Assembly: GCA_026931325.1 (NCBI GenBank)
Contig: JAIXLO010000126.1
Span: 1 to 64,000 of the forward strand
Direction of reading: 5' to 3'
Length of the DNA: 64,000 bases
Source of the DNA: Chitinophagales bacterium
GTDB lineage: Bacteria > Bacteroidota > Bacteroidia > Chitinophagales > Chitinophagaceae
This document shows, piece after piece, positions 8,247-17,426 of the stretch; position 1 is the stretch's first letter; each line of letters opens with the position of its first letter. Under the pieces are notes generated by a model that was given only the letters and a program-made list of their open reading frames with translations, was not told the DNA's origin and ran no database searches. The position numbers were made by a program, and so were the translations under genes.

Positions 8247-9254
8247 ATGGATATTAACATAGCAAAAGAACAATTACAAGAAAAAGGATTTTTAGATATT
8301 GAAGTTTCGCCAACATTAGATTTATTTGCAGAAATAGAAAAATTAAAGAAAGAAAAAAATATTGTTTTATTAGCCCATTATTATCAAGAGCCAGATATAC
8401 AAGATGTGGCAGATTATATAGGCGATAGTTTAGGACTTGCACAACAAGCTGCTAAAACAAATGCTGATATAATAGTTTTTGCTGGTGTGCATTTTATGGC
8501 AGAAACAGCAAAAATTTTAAGTCCAACTAAAAAAGTTTTATTACCCGATTTGAATGCTGGTTGTTCTTTAGCAGATAGTGCACCAGAACATTTGTTTAAA
8601 GCTTTCAAAGCCAAATATCCAAACCATGTTGTTGTAACTTATATAAATTGTAGTGCAGAAATTAAAGCTTTGAGTGATTATATCTGTACTTCATCAAATG
8701 CAGAAAAAATTATTGAAAGTATTCCAAAAGACCAACCAATTATTTTTGCTCCTGACAGAAATTTAGGTGCTTTCTTAATGAAGAAAACAGGCAGAGATAT
8801 GGTTTTATGGAATGGTTCTTGCCAAGTACACGAAATTTTTAGCTTAGAAAAAATAACCAAATTAAAAATTCGGCATCCAAAAGCAAAGTTTATTGCACAC
8901 CCAGAATGTGAAGAAGCAGTTTTAGAAATTGCAGATTTTATTGGTAGTACATCTCAACTTTTAAAATATACAGAACAACAAGAAGTAACAGAATTTATTG
9001 TTGCTACTGAAACAGGCATTTTACATAAAATGCAACAATTATCTCCCAATAAAACATTTATTCCTGCACCACCTAATAATGCTTGTGCATGTAACGATTG
9101 TCCTTATATGAAATTAAATACTTTAGAAAAGTTATATACTTGTATGAAGTATGAATTACCAGAAATAACTATAAAAGAAGATTTACGCTTAGCTGCTTTA
9201 AAATCTATTAATAAAATGATGGAAATAAGTAAAGCAGCAGGATTAATTGGTTAA
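8247..9254 (+). CDS. nadA: Quinolinate synthase NadA
   Basis: Condenses iminoaspartate with dihydroxyacetone phosphate to quinolinate in de novo NAD synthesis, using a [4Fe-4S] cluster. The three cluster cysteines can be placed at Cys106 (NAGCSLAD), Cys192 (NGSCQVHE) and Cys285 (the last Cys of CACNDCPYM). The triplicated family motifs are intact, for example [21 protein letters not shown] at 41-61 and HPECEEAV at 218-225. At 335 residues it is full length. The partner nadB (aspartate oxidase) and nadC are not in this window. mutS follows 34 bases later with its own -7 box. Confidence 0.96.
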   Translation: MDINIAKEQLQEKGFLDIEVSPTLDLFAEIEKLKKEKNIVLLAHYYQEPDIQDVADYIGDSLGLAQQAAKTNADIIVFAGVHFMAETAKILSPTKKVLLPDLNAGCSLADSAPEHLFKAFKAKYPNHVVVTYINCSAEIKALSDYICTSSNAEKIIESIPKDQPIIFAPDRNLGAFLMKKTGRDMVLWNGSCQVHEIFSLEKITKLKIRHPKAKFIAHPECEEAVLEIADFIGSTSQLLKYTEQQEVTEFIVATETGILHKMQQLSPNKTFIPAPPNNACACNDCPYMKLNTLEKLYTCMKYELPEITIKEDLRLAALKSINKMMEISKAAGLIG

Positions 9255-9274
9255 TTATTTTTAGTTGCAATAGC

Positions 9275-9282
9275 TATATTTG
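9275..9282 (+). promoter_or_regulatory. -7 promoter box of mutS
   Basis: TATATTTG, an exact TAnnTTTG match, ends six bases before the mutS ATG. Transcription should therefore begin within a base or two of the start codon. A TTG at 9247 lies 25 bases upstream, slightly beyond the usual 17-23 spacing. Confidence 0.5.
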
Positions 9283-9288
9283 TAAGCT

Positions 9289-11910
9289 ATGGCAAAATCA
9301 GCTTCTCCAATGATGCAGCAACATAAGGCTATTAAACAAAAATATCCTGATGCTATATTATTATTTAGAGTAGGCGATTTTTATGAAACCTTTGGTCAAG
9401 ATGCTATTATTACTTCTCAAGTTTTAGGAATAACACTTACTAAAAGAAATAATGGCGATAATGCAAATACAGAATTAGCTGGTTTTCCTCATCATGCTTT
9501 AGATACTTATTTACATAAATTAGTAAAAGCTGGTTATCGTGTTGCTATTTGTGATCAATTAGAAGATCCTAAACAAGCAAAAGGAATTGTAAAACGTGGT
9601 GTAACAGAATTAGTAACACCAGGTATTGCTACCAATGATAAATTATTAGAACATAGTAGTAATAATTTTTTAGCAGCTATACATTTTTCAGAAAAAAATG
9701 TAGGTATTGCATTTATTGATATAAGTACAGGAGAATTTTTTATTGCTGAAGGAAATGAAGAATACATTGATAAACTATTACAAAGCCTAAAACCAGCAGA
9801 AGTAATTTTTCAACGTAGTTATCAAAAACATTTTAAAGAAATATTTGGTTTTAAATTTTATACCTATACTTTAGAGAGTTGGATTTTTGAATTAGCTTTT
9901 GCAACAGAAAGTTTATTAAAACAATTTCAAACACATTCACTAAAAGGCTTTGGAATAGAAAATATGCAACAAGGAATTGTTGCTGCAGGTGCTGCTTTAT
10001 ATTATTTAAAAGATACTGAACATCCAAATCTACAACACTTAACAGCTATTCAAAGAATTGAAAAAGAAGATTTTTTGTGGATGGATAGATTTACCATAAG
10101 AAATTTAGAAATTATTGGTAGCACAAACTCAGAAGAAAATAATTTATTGAAAGTATTGGATAATACTGTTTCTCCAATGGGAGCAAGACTTTTGAAACGA
10201 TGGATTTTAATGCCATTAAAAGATATTACTAAAATAAATGAAAGATTAAATGTTGTAGAATTTTTTATCAAAGAAACAGATAACAGACACAAACTTATTC
10301 ATGCAATAAAACAATGTGGCGATGTAGAAAGATTGGTAAGTAAAATTCCGTTAAAGAAAATTAATCCAAGAGAAATTATTCAATTAGCAAAAGGATTACA
10401 ACAAGTTTCTGTTATAAAAAATATTTGTTCAACAGCAAATAATGCCTATTTACAAAGATTGGCAGATGGTTTAAACAACTGTCAAATTATTCAGCAAAAA
10501 ATATTACAAGAAATAGAAGAACTACCACCAATAGCTGCTAATAAAGGAAATGTAATTAAAGCAGGGATTCATAATGATTTAGATGAGTTAAGAAAAATTG
10601 CATCTGGTGGAAAAGAATATTTAATTAATATTCAACAAAGGGAAGCAGAGGCAACAGGAATACCATCTTTAAAAATAGGGTTTAATAATGTGTTTGGTTA
10701 TTATTTAGAAGTAACCAATGTTCATAAAAACAAAGTACCTAACAGTTGGATAAGAAAACAAACACTTGCCAATGCTGAAAGATATATTACACCAGAGCTA
10801 AAAGAATATGAAGAAAAAATAACAGGAGCAGAAGAAAAAATTTTAGCCATAGAATTAGAAATATTTGATAAACTTTTACTTGCTCTGCAAGATTATATAG
10901 CACCAATACAAGTAAATGGTAATATTATTGCAGTTTTAGATTGCTTAATTTGCTTTGCAGAAAATGCTTTAAAGTATAATTATAAAAAACCAGAATTACA
11001 CAATGGTTTTGATATTACACTAAAGGAATCTCGTCATCCTGTAATTGAAAGAAATTTACCACAAGGAGAAAATTATATAACCAACGATATATTTTTAGAC
11101 GCCGAAACACAACAAATAATTATTCTTACAGGTCCAAACATGAGTGGTAAAAGTGCTGTGCTAAGACAAACAGCACTCATCACTTTAATGGCACACATAG
11201 GAAGTTTTGTTTCTGCAGACAAAGCAAAAATTCCATTAACAGATAAAGTTTTTACAAGAGTAGGAGCAAGTGATAATTTAAGTGGTGGCGAAAGTACCTT
11301 TATGGTTGAGATGAACGAAACAGCTTCAATCATCAATAATATTTCTGAAAGAAGCTTAATACTATTAGATGAAATTGGAAGAGGAACATCAACCTATGAT
11401 GGTATTAGTATTGCTTGGAGTATTGTTGAATATTTACACCATTCATCAGCAAAACCAAAAACACTTTTTGCAACACATTATCACGAATTAAATGAGTTAG
11501 AAGAAAAACTTTCACGTGTAAAAAACTATCATATTACCAACAAAGAAGTAGGCAACAAAATAATTTTTTTAAGAAAATTAGCTAAGGGAGGAAGTACTCA
11601 TAGCTTTGGTATTCATGTAGCAAAAATGGCAGGTATGCCACCAGAACTTATTAATAGAGCCAATGAAATATTAAAACTATTAGAACAAAAATCAGCATCA
11701 AAAGAAGATGAACAAGGCACACCGAATATTAAAGACATTAGTCAAAAAATTAAATCACTTACAGCACCCCAAGTACAACTTTCTATTTACGATACTTATT
11801 CTCAAGTATTTGATGATATAAGAAAGGCTTTAGAAAATATAGATATTAACCGACTAACACCAGTAGAAGCATTAATGAAGTTGAATGAAATAAAAGGAAT
11901 GTTGAAGTAA
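9289..11910 (+). CDS. mutS: DNA mismatch repair protein MutS
   Basis: Recognises base mismatches and small loops and recruits MutL. Residues 31-33 carry the Phe-x-Glu mismatch-reading motif (GDFYETFG). The core lever/clamp region follows, and the ATPase has Walker A GPNMSGKS at 615-622 and Walker B ILLDEIGRGTSTYDG. The helix-turn-helix dimer region and an extended C-terminus are also present. At 873 residues it is the standard MutS1 length and shows no damage. It begins 34 bases after nadA, most likely from its own promoter box, and prfA follows 57 bases later. Confidence 0.97.
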   Translation: MAKSASPMMQQHKAIKQKYPDAILLFRVGDFYETFGQDAIITSQVLGITLTKRNNGDNANTELAGFPHHALDTYLHKLVKAGYRVAICDQLEDPKQAKGIVKRGVTELVTPGIATNDKLLEHSSNNFLAAIHFSEKNVGIAFIDISTGEFFIAEGNEEYIDKLLQSLKPAEVIFQRSYQKHFKEIFGFKFYTYTLESWIFELAFATESLLKQFQTHSLKGFGIENMQQGIVAAGAALYYLKDTEHPNLQHLTAIQRIEKEDFLWMDRFTIRNLEIIGSTNSEENNLLKVLDNTVSPMGARLLKRWILMPLKDITKINERLNVVEFFIKETDNRHKLIHAIKQCGDVERLVSKIPLKKINPREIIQLAKGLQQVSVIKNICSTANNAYLQRLADGLNNCQIIQQKILQEIEELPPIAANKGNVIKAGIHNDLDELRKIASGGKEYLINIQQREAEATGIPSLKIGFNNVFGYYLEVTNVHKNKVPNSWIRKQTLANAERYITPELKEYEEKITGAEEKILAIELEIFDKLLLALQDYIAPIQVNGNIIAVLDCLICFAENALKYNYKKPELHNGFDITLKESRHPVIERNLPQGENYITNDIFLDAETQQIIILTGPNMSGKSAVLRQTALITLMAHIGSFVSADKAKIPLTDKVFTRVGASDNLSGGESTFMVEMNETASIINNISERSLILLDEIGRGTSTYDGISIAWSIVEYLHHSSAKPKTLFATHYHELNELEEKLSRVKNYHITNKEVGNKIIFLRKLAKGGSTHSFGIHVAKMAGMPPELINRANEILKLLEQKSASKEDEQGTPNIKDISQKIKSLTAPQVQLSIYDTYSQVFDDIRKALENIDINRLTPVEALMKLNEIKGMLK

Positions 11911-11939
11911 TTCATAATCAAAATAAACAATCAAAGCAT

Positions 11940-11947
11940 TACTTTTG
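11940..11947 (+). promoter_or_regulatory. Candidate -7 promoter box for prfA
   Basis: TACTTTTG is an exact TAnnTTTG match 20 bases before the prfA ATG, in the mutS-prfA gap. No -33 element is seen at the expected spacing. Confidence 0.4.
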
Positions 11948-11967
11948 CCCACCCAAAATAAAGAGGT

Positions 11968-13035
11968 ATGATTGATAAGTTAGAAGCTATAAAAGCAAGG
12001 TTTGAGCAAATTGGTATTGCATTAACTAATCCAGAAATTATCAATAATCAAAAGGAGTTTGGAAAACTAAGTAAAGAATATCGTTCTTTAGAAAAAATAG
12101 TTCAACCTTTTGAACAATATAAAAAAGTATTAGCCGATTTTAATTTTGCCAAAGAAAGTTTAAATGGCAATGATGAGGATATGAAAGAATTAGCCAAAAT
12201 GGAATTGCCCGATATAGAAGAACAAAAAGAAAATTTAGAAAAACAATTAACCCAATTACTTATACCAAAAGACCCACAAGATGATAAAAATGCCATTCTT
12301 GAAATTCGTGCAGGAACAGGTGGCGATGAAGCAAGTTTATTTGCAGGAGATTTATTAGGAATGTATTTACGTTATTGTCAAAAGAAAGGATGGAAAACAG
12401 CCATAGTAAGCGAAAGTGAAGGAACTGTTGGAGGCTATAAAGAAGTAGTAGTAGAAGTAACAGGAGAAGATGTTTATGGTACATTAAAATTTGAAAGTGG
12501 TGTACATCGTGTACAACGTGTACCTGATACAGAAACTCAAGGTCGTGTTCATACAAGTGCTGCAACTGTAGCAGTAATGCCTGAAGCAGAAGAAGTAGAT
12601 GTTGAATTAAAAGAAAGTGATGTAAAAATGGAAACAGCACGTAGTGGTGGTGCAGGAGGACAAAATGTAAATAAAGTAGAAACAAAAGTTTTTTTAACAC
12701 ATATACCAACAGGCATTGTAGTGGTTTGTCAAACAGAAAGAACACAGTTGGCAAACAGAGAAAAAGCAATGCAAATGTTGCGAACAAAATTGTATGAAGA
12801 ACAAGTACGCAAACAAGAAGATGAAATAGCCAGACAAAGAAAAACATTAGTAAGTACAGGAGATAGAAGTGCTAAAATTAGAACTTATAATTGGCCTCAA
12901 GGTAGAGTAACAGACCATAGAATTGGATTAACTTCTTATAATTTAGACTCAGTTATTAATGGAAATATAGACGAATTTATTGAAGCTTTACAATTAGCTG
13001 AAAATACAGCTAAAATGGCAAATCAAGATAATTAA
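11968..13035 (+). CDS. prfA: Peptide chain release factor 1
   Basis: Recognises UAA and UAG stop codons and triggers peptide release. The catalytic GGQ is at residues 230-232 within [13 protein letters not shown]. The stop-codon-reading tripeptide region [14 protein letters not shown] has Pro186-Asp187-Thr188 where the E. coli protein has Pro-Ala-Thr. The flanking proline and threonine are kept. The GTGGDEA motif in domain 2 and the basic C-terminal part are normal. RF1 and not RF2 is supported by the PxT tripeptide and by the absence of an RF2-type SPF. Length 355, typical. A small membrane-protein gene starts 12 bases later and is probably cotranscribed. Confidence 0.95.
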   Translation: MIDKLEAIKARFEQIGIALTNPEIINNQKEFGKLSKEYRSLEKIVQPFEQYKKVLADFNFAKESLNGNDEDMKELAKMELPDIEEQKENLEKQLTQLLIPKDPQDDKNAILEIRAGTGGDEASLFAGDLLGMYLRYCQKKGWKTAIVSESEGTVGGYKEVVVEVTGEDVYGTLKFESGVHRVQRVPDTETQGRVHTSAATVAVMPEAEEVDVELKESDVKMETARSGGAGGQNVNKVETKVFLTHIPTGIVVVCQTERTQLANREKAMQMLRTKLYEEQVRKQEDEIARQRKTLVSTGDRSAKIRTYNWPQGRVTDHRIGLTSYNLDSVINGNIDEFIEALQLAENTAKMANQDN

Positions 13036-13047
13036 ACATATATACCA

Positions 13048-13524
13048 ATGCAATTTGGATTTGTTTACGAAAAGAAAAAAACAATACAAGCACTACGCTA
13101 TCATTTTATTTCAAGAAGTGAAATAAGGTGGTTAATTATAGTAGTAAATATATTTGCTATAACATCGGCTATTTTATTTTATTCAAAAAAAATAAGACCA
13201 GAATATTTTTTACTTGGTTCTATTATGTGGTTATTAATAATGTTGGCAGTTTGGTATATTTTACCATTAGCTGTTTATAAAAAAACAGAAATGTTTCAAC
13301 ATCGATATATTGTAACATTTCTTTCAGAAAAATTAATTTTAGAAACAGAAGCGGGGAATGCAGAATTTAATTGGGAAAAATTTCAACAATACACAGAAAC
13401 ACCACATTTTTTTCATTTATACTTCAACCCAAGATCATTTCTTTTAATACCTAAATACGAAACAGGAGAAGAAATGCGACACGATATTAGAGGAATTTTA
13501 AATAAAGGAATAGTAAGAAAGTAA
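13048..13524 (+). CDS. YcxB-like two-helix membrane protein of unknown function
   Basis: A 158-residue protein with two adjacent transmembrane helices at about residues 27-45 and 54-75. A soluble C-terminal half follows, with alternating hydrophobic strands (YIVTFLSEKLILET, FNWEKFQQYTET, FFHLYFNPRSFLLIP). This layout resembles the YcxB-like family, a short membrane anchor plus a PH-like beta domain, whose function is not established. It starts 12 bases after prfA and so is probably in the same transcript. It ends before a bidirectional terminator shared with the tRNA on the other strand. Confidence 0.65.
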   Translation: MQFGFVYEKKKTIQALRYHFISRSEIRWLIIVVNIFAITSAILFYSKKIRPEYFLLGSIMWLLIMLAVWYILPLAVYKKTEMFQHRYIVTFLSEKLILETEAGNAEFNWEKFQQYTETPHFFHLYFNPRSFLLIPKYETGEEMRHDIRGILNKGIVRK

Positions 13525-13608
13525 TTTTTAGACACAAGAGGATCTAAATTATTTGTTTGCTCACAGTAGTATTTATAAGAGGTTTTCTATGTATAGCTAT
13601 ATAAATAA

Positions 13609-13636
13609 AAAAGTTCACTATAATTAGTGAACTTTT
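13609..13636. terminator. Bidirectional terminator between the YcxB-like gene and tRNA-Pro
   Basis: A perfect 12-bp stem (AAAAGTTCACTA / TAGTGAACTTTT) around a TAAT loop. It can end the prfA/YcxB-like transcript from the left and the tRNA-Pro transcript from the right. Confidence 0.9.
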
Positions 13637-13645
13637 AAGTTTATG

Positions 13646-13719
13646 TCGGGAGGACAGGATTCGAACCTGCGACCCCCTGGTCCCAAACCAGGTATTCTAC
13701 CGGGCTGAACTACCTCCCG
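13646..13719 (-). tRNA. tRNA-Pro (anticodon TGG)
   Basis: Read on minus, a 74-base cloverleaf fits. The acceptor stem is CGGGAGG/CCTCCCG with discriminator A. The anticodon stem CCTGG/CCAGG encloses the loop TTTGGGA (anticodon TGG). A T arm GCAGG-TTCGAAT-CCTGT is present. The 3' CCA is not encoded and must be added after transcription. A TATATTTG -7 box lies about 15 bases upstream and a strong terminator just downstream, so this is a single-gene transcript. Confidence 0.97.
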
Positions 13720-13734
13720 AATTCTTTAGGGCTG

Positions 13735-13742
13735 CAAATATA
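13735..13742 (-). promoter_or_regulatory. -7 promoter box of tRNA-Pro
   Basis: TATATTTG on minus matches TAnnTTTG exactly and ends 15 bases before the tRNA 5' end, giving a short 5' leader for RNase P. No clear -33 TTTG is visible. Confidence 0.5.
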
Positions 13743-13908
13743 GGAGGCTGTTATTGAAAAAAAAATTCTACTTTAAAATAATCATATTTTCAGAAATGTA
13801 GTGTTATATACGTGCTATTGGGTATTTTGTTAAAAATTTTTGGCATTAAATGTGTAATATTAGGCGTGTTTTTATCTTTATAGTGTTCATCATTTAAAAA
13901 TTATAGTT

Positions 13909-15120
13909 ATGAAATCAATAAAATTTATCTTAATGCTTTTATTTCTTTGTGTTTTAAGCACTTCTTTATATGCACAAAAGGCAAAGAAAACAACCACAGT
14001 AAAACAGAAATATGGCTGTAGCAGCGAAATACCTGTTGCTAAAATGTATATAGAAGATACAACACCAGGTAGGGGTCTTGCAGATAATTATTATTTATGG
14101 GATAATGGAAAAATAATTTATGTAAAATTTTTAAGTGGTAGTAAATCTTTACAAGATAAAGTGAAAACAATAGCAAAGGAATGGGAAAAATATGCTAACA
14201 TAAAATTTCATTTTGTTGAAGTTGGCCCATCACATATAAGAATTAATTTAGATGATAAAGGAGGTCATAACTCCTTAATTGGTACAATGGCAATCTCTGT
14301 TCCTCAAGATGAAAAAACAATGAATTTTGATACAACAGATTTTAAAACTTATGCAGCAATGTATAGAACTGTATTGCATGAATTTGGTCATGCAATAGGT
14401 TTGCTACACGAACACTATAGCCCAATTTCTGGAATTCATTGGAATAAAGAGGCTGTTTATAGAGAATTAAAACAAACACAAGGTTGGACAAAAGAAATGG
14501 TTGATGTAAACTTATTTCAACAATATAATGTTAATTACACAAATGGAACTAAATATGATCCAAAATCAATTATGCATTATCCTGTATTTGCACGTTGGAC
14601 AACAGATAATTATAGTGTAAATTGGAATAATCAATTATCTGAAGGTGATATTGCATTAATAAAACTTTTATATCCAAAAGATGGAGAACGCTTAAATGAA
14701 GCACCAAGATTTACTGTATCTGATTACACAAATACTAGAGTAGTAAATAGCGATGTAAAACAAGGAATTTCAATTTATCCATCATTTAATATTAGTACTG
14801 CTGGAAGACCAGCAAGGGTATATTTTATAGCTTTCTTTTATGATGCAGATGGTAACCCAATAATGAAAGATGGAACTACCTATAGTATAAGCAAAATTGC
14901 AGCAACTTATAAAACAGCTGTTTTAGACGTAAATCAAAAACTATCTGCAAATAAAAGTAAGTTTGATGAGTTTGAATTATTTATACCTTATAATGAATTA
15001 CCAGTTATAAAAGGAAAAAATAATTTTCAAGTAGAGTTTAGGGTTTATTTAATAGATGATAAAGAATTAAAAATATTATATCAATCAAAAAGATCTTTAT
15101 TTAATTTCATTAAATCTTAA
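13909..15120 (+). CDS. Secreted astacin-like (M12A-type) zinc metalloprotease, copy 1
   Basis: A 403-residue exported protein with a signal peptide ending near LYAQ (about residue 23). The zinc signature HEFGHAIGLLHEH (157-169) has the astacin form HExxHxxGxxHE: zinc ligands His157, His161 and His167, catalytic Glu158. The Met-turn SIMHY is at 220-224. The protease domain spans about 55-260. The last roughly 140 residues are a separate beta-rich domain, starting near the APRFTVSDY segment, that I do not recognise. No T9SS sorting domain is present, so it probably stays in the periplasm or leaves by another route. A homologous copy follows after 31 bases. Confidence 0.85.
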   Translation: MKSIKFILMLLFLCVLSTSLYAQKAKKTTTVKQKYGCSSEIPVAKMYIEDTTPGRGLADNYYLWDNGKIIYVKFLSGSKSLQDKVKTIAKEWEKYANIKFHFVEVGPSHIRINLDDKGGHNSLIGTMAISVPQDEKTMNFDTTDFKTYAAMYRTVLHEFGHAIGLLHEHYSPISGIHWNKEAVYRELKQTQGWTKEMVDVNLFQQYNVNYTNGTKYDPKSIMHYPVFARWTTDNYSVNWNNQLSEGDIALIKLLYPKDGERLNEAPRFTVSDYTNTRVVNSDVKQGISIYPSFNISTAGRPARVYFIAFFYDADGNPIMKDGTTYSISKIAATYKTAVLDVNQKLSANKSKFDEFELFIPYNELPVIKGKNNFQVEFRVYLIDDKELKILYQSKRSLFNFIKS

Positions 15121-15151
15121 TCATAAAAAATAAATTATAAAAATTAATAAA

Positions 15152-16360
15152 ATGAAAACGATAAAACAAATAGTAGTTTTAGGATTAGCAATTTGCTTCA
15201 CTACTATCGTTACAGCACAAGAAAAACAAGAATTTAAAAAAATGGGCTGTGCAACAGTTGAACCAGTTAAACAAGTATTTGCATTTGATACCACAATTAC
15301 TGGAAAAAGAGGAATGGCAGACAATTATTATTTATGGGATAATGGCAAAACGCTTTATGTAAAAATTATGAATGGTAGCCAACGTTATAAAGACTTAATT
15401 AAACGCTATGCCAAAGAATGGGAAAAATATGCAAACATAAAGTTTGAATTTGTTGAAGTAGGTCCATCACACATTCGTGTTCTTCTTACAGGAAATGATG
15501 GTCAAGGAAATTATTCTAAATTAGGAACTATGGCATTAATGGTTCCTCAAGAAGAACACACTATGCACTTAGATACAACATCTTTTACTACACAAGAATA
15601 TACTTACACTTGTATTGTACACGAATTTGGTCATGCAATAGGTTTAATGCATGAACACATGAGTCCTGTATCAGGTATTAAATGGGATAAAAACAGAATT
15701 TATGCAGCCTATAAATTAAATCAAGGATGGGACAAAGACATGGTAGATGCACAGTTATTTAAAAAATACAGTATAAGCTATACTAATGGAACTAAATACG
15801 ATCCAAAATCAATTATGCACTATCCTATTTCTCGTTGGGAAACTTTAGATGGTTATCATGTAGAATGGAATTATAGTATTTCTGAAGGAGATAAAGTATT
15901 AGTAGCTGCTCTTTATCCTAAAAAAGGAGAAAGAAAAAATGAAGTACCTCGTTTTACTATAAGCAATTTTTCAAAAATGGATATAGAAGTAAGCGACAAA
16001 AAAGAAGGCGTTAGTTTTTATCCAACATTTACAATAAATACAGCAGGCAAAAGTGGTAGAGTATATTATTTAGCAGTATTTACAGATGATAAAGGAAATA
16101 TGTTTGAAACAGCAAGTAACGATTATAAAGTATTTGGTGTATCTGGTACATCTAAAACAACAGTTTTAAATCCAGGTCAAAAAATTGAAGTAAATAAAGG
16201 CGGTAAAAAAGATATGGAGTTATTTATACCTTATTCAGAAATTCCACAAAGTATTAGAAACAAAAATATCAGAGCATTATTTTATGTTTTCTTAGAAGAT
16301 AATGGAGAGATGAAATTATTATATGCCTCTAAAAGCGTTCCTTGTAATATGGCTAGATAA
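15152..16360 (+). CDS. Secreted astacin-like zinc metalloprotease, copy 2 (tandem paralogue)
   Basis: A 402-residue paralogue of the preceding gene, matching it along the whole length. It has a signal peptide ending at VTAQ and a lone Cys shortly after it (KKMGCATVEP, compare KYGCSSEIP in copy 1). The zinc motif HEFGHAIGLMHEH starts at the identical position, His157, and the Met-turn SIMHY is at 220-224. The same unrecognised C-terminal domain follows (VPRFTISNF...). All catalytic residues are intact in both copies, so both are probably active. The 31-base gap without a terminator points to cotranscription. A hairpin terminator follows this copy. Confidence 0.85.
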   Translation: MKTIKQIVVLGLAICFTTIVTAQEKQEFKKMGCATVEPVKQVFAFDTTITGKRGMADNYYLWDNGKTLYVKIMNGSQRYKDLIKRYAKEWEKYANIKFEFVEVGPSHIRVLLTGNDGQGNYSKLGTMALMVPQEEHTMHLDTTSFTTQEYTYTCIVHEFGHAIGLMHEHMSPVSGIKWDKNRIYAAYKLNQGWDKDMVDAQLFKKYSISYTNGTKYDPKSIMHYPISRWETLDGYHVEWNYSISEGDKVLVAALYPKKGERKNEVPRFTISNFSKMDIEVSDKKEGVSFYPTFTINTAGKSGRVYYLAVFTDDKGNMFETASNDYKVFGVSGTSKTTVLNPGQKIEVNKGGKKDMELFIPYSEIPQSIRNKNIRALFYVFLEDNGEMKLLYASKSVPCNMAR

Positions 16361-16712
16361 AATAGAAAATATAACCCTTTAAAAGCAAAGGCTATCAATA
16401 ATTATGGTAGCCTTTATTTATTTGATACAGTAGTATAATTTTTAAACACAATATTTATCAGTATTAATGGATATTTTTTATAGAGTAAAAAAAATTATAT
16501 TATCATAAAGAAAATAAGAAAACTTATTCTCTATTTACTTTTTTTTAATAACACCTTCTTTTGCTTTTTCACCAGTAAAAAACAAAATTTTGAAATGATT
16601 ATAATCCTTGTTTAACCACTTATGTATTATTTCCTAAAAAATTTTTAAACTATTCATTTATCTATTATTATTGCCCATTAGCAGATTGTCAAAATAACAC
16701 ATTTTATATTAT
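16361..16712. other. Intergenic region with a terminator and otherwise nothing recognised
   Basis: These 352 bases separate the protease pair from the outer-membrane cluster. A hairpin at 16387-16415 ends the protease transcript. The rest is AT-rich, with no ORF of note and no clear consensus promoter. The promoter for the following operon must nevertheless lie here. Confidence 0.5.
16387..16415 (+). terminator. Intrinsic terminator after the metalloprotease pair
   Basis: An 8-bp perfect stem (AAAGGCTA / TAGCCTTT) extended by a T-G wobble and C-G and A-T pairs, followed by ATTTATTTG. It lies 26 bases after the stop of the second protease gene. Confidence 0.75.
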
Positions 16713-17423
16713 ATGAAATTTTACATCATTATTTTTTTGCTAACAATATCTTTTTTAACAAAAGCTCAGAAAAAAATTTTTAATAGTGCTAATACCGAAG
16801 AGTCTGTTCAAAATTTGTATCATCAATCAATTGGATTTAATCAAGCAATTTTTAATGGACAAGAATATTTTCATAGAATGAGTAAATTAACTGGTCATGT
16901 TTTTTGGAATGAAAATATTTTTAAAAACGGAAGTGTAAGCTTTGATGGAAATATTTATCCCAATATTCCTTTAAAATTAGATTTATTAAATGAAGAACTT
17001 ATCACTTATAGAACAAACACAACACTTCAAGTTAAAATAACAAAAGAAAAAATTGATTCTTTTAATATTGCTGATACACGTTTCATACACTTAACACAAA
17101 ATATAGATTCTAAAATGCCTGAAGGCTTTTATGAAGTTTTACATCAGGGAAAGTATATTGTTATTTGTAAAAGAATTAAAACAATTAAAGAAATTGTATC
17201 GCCAGATGGGGTAGAAAATAAAATAGAACAAAAAAATAATTATTATATAAATGATAAGGGAGAATATAAAGAAATTAAAAGTAGGCAAATACTATACGAT
17301 TTCTTTAAAGATAAAAAAGAAAGTGTATTGCAGTATGCAAAACAAGAAAATTTGAATTATAAAACTGATACAGAATCTTATATTCTTTTTACTATTAAAT
17401 ATTACGAGCAAATAACTAATTAA
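16713..17423 (+). CDS. Secreted protein of unknown function, first gene of the outer-membrane cluster
   Basis: A 236-residue protein with a clear signal peptide (hydrophobic residues 3-15, cleavage near TKAQ). I do not recognise a family. The mature part is rich in Lys, Asn and Tyr and seems to be alternating beta strands (for example NGSVSFDGNIYPNIPLKL, EGFYEVLHQGKYIVICKR). It has no cysteine pairs and no T9SS tail. Its stop lies three bases before the ATG of the TonB receptor gene, so the two are almost certainly co-translated. It may therefore be a periplasmic or surface partner of that receptor, which is inference from position only. Confidence 0.7.
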   Translation: MKFYIIIFLLTISFLTKAQKKIFNSANTEESVQNLYHQSIGFNQAIFNGQEYFHRMSKLTGHVFWNENIFKNGSVSFDGNIYPNIPLKLDLLNEELITYRTNTTLQVKITKEKIDSFNIADTRFIHLTQNIDSKMPEGFYEVLHQGKYIVICKRIKTIKEIVSPDGVENKIEQKNNYYINDKGEYKEIKSRQILYDFFKDKKESVLQYAKQENLNYKTDTESYILFTIKYYEQITN

Positions 17424-17426
17424 TAA

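Noticed and set aside
12260..12847. 195-codon open frame on minus, rich in Leu and His
   Set aside because: It lies fully antisense to prfA, its composition is an artefact of the opposite strand's codons, and it resembles no protein family.
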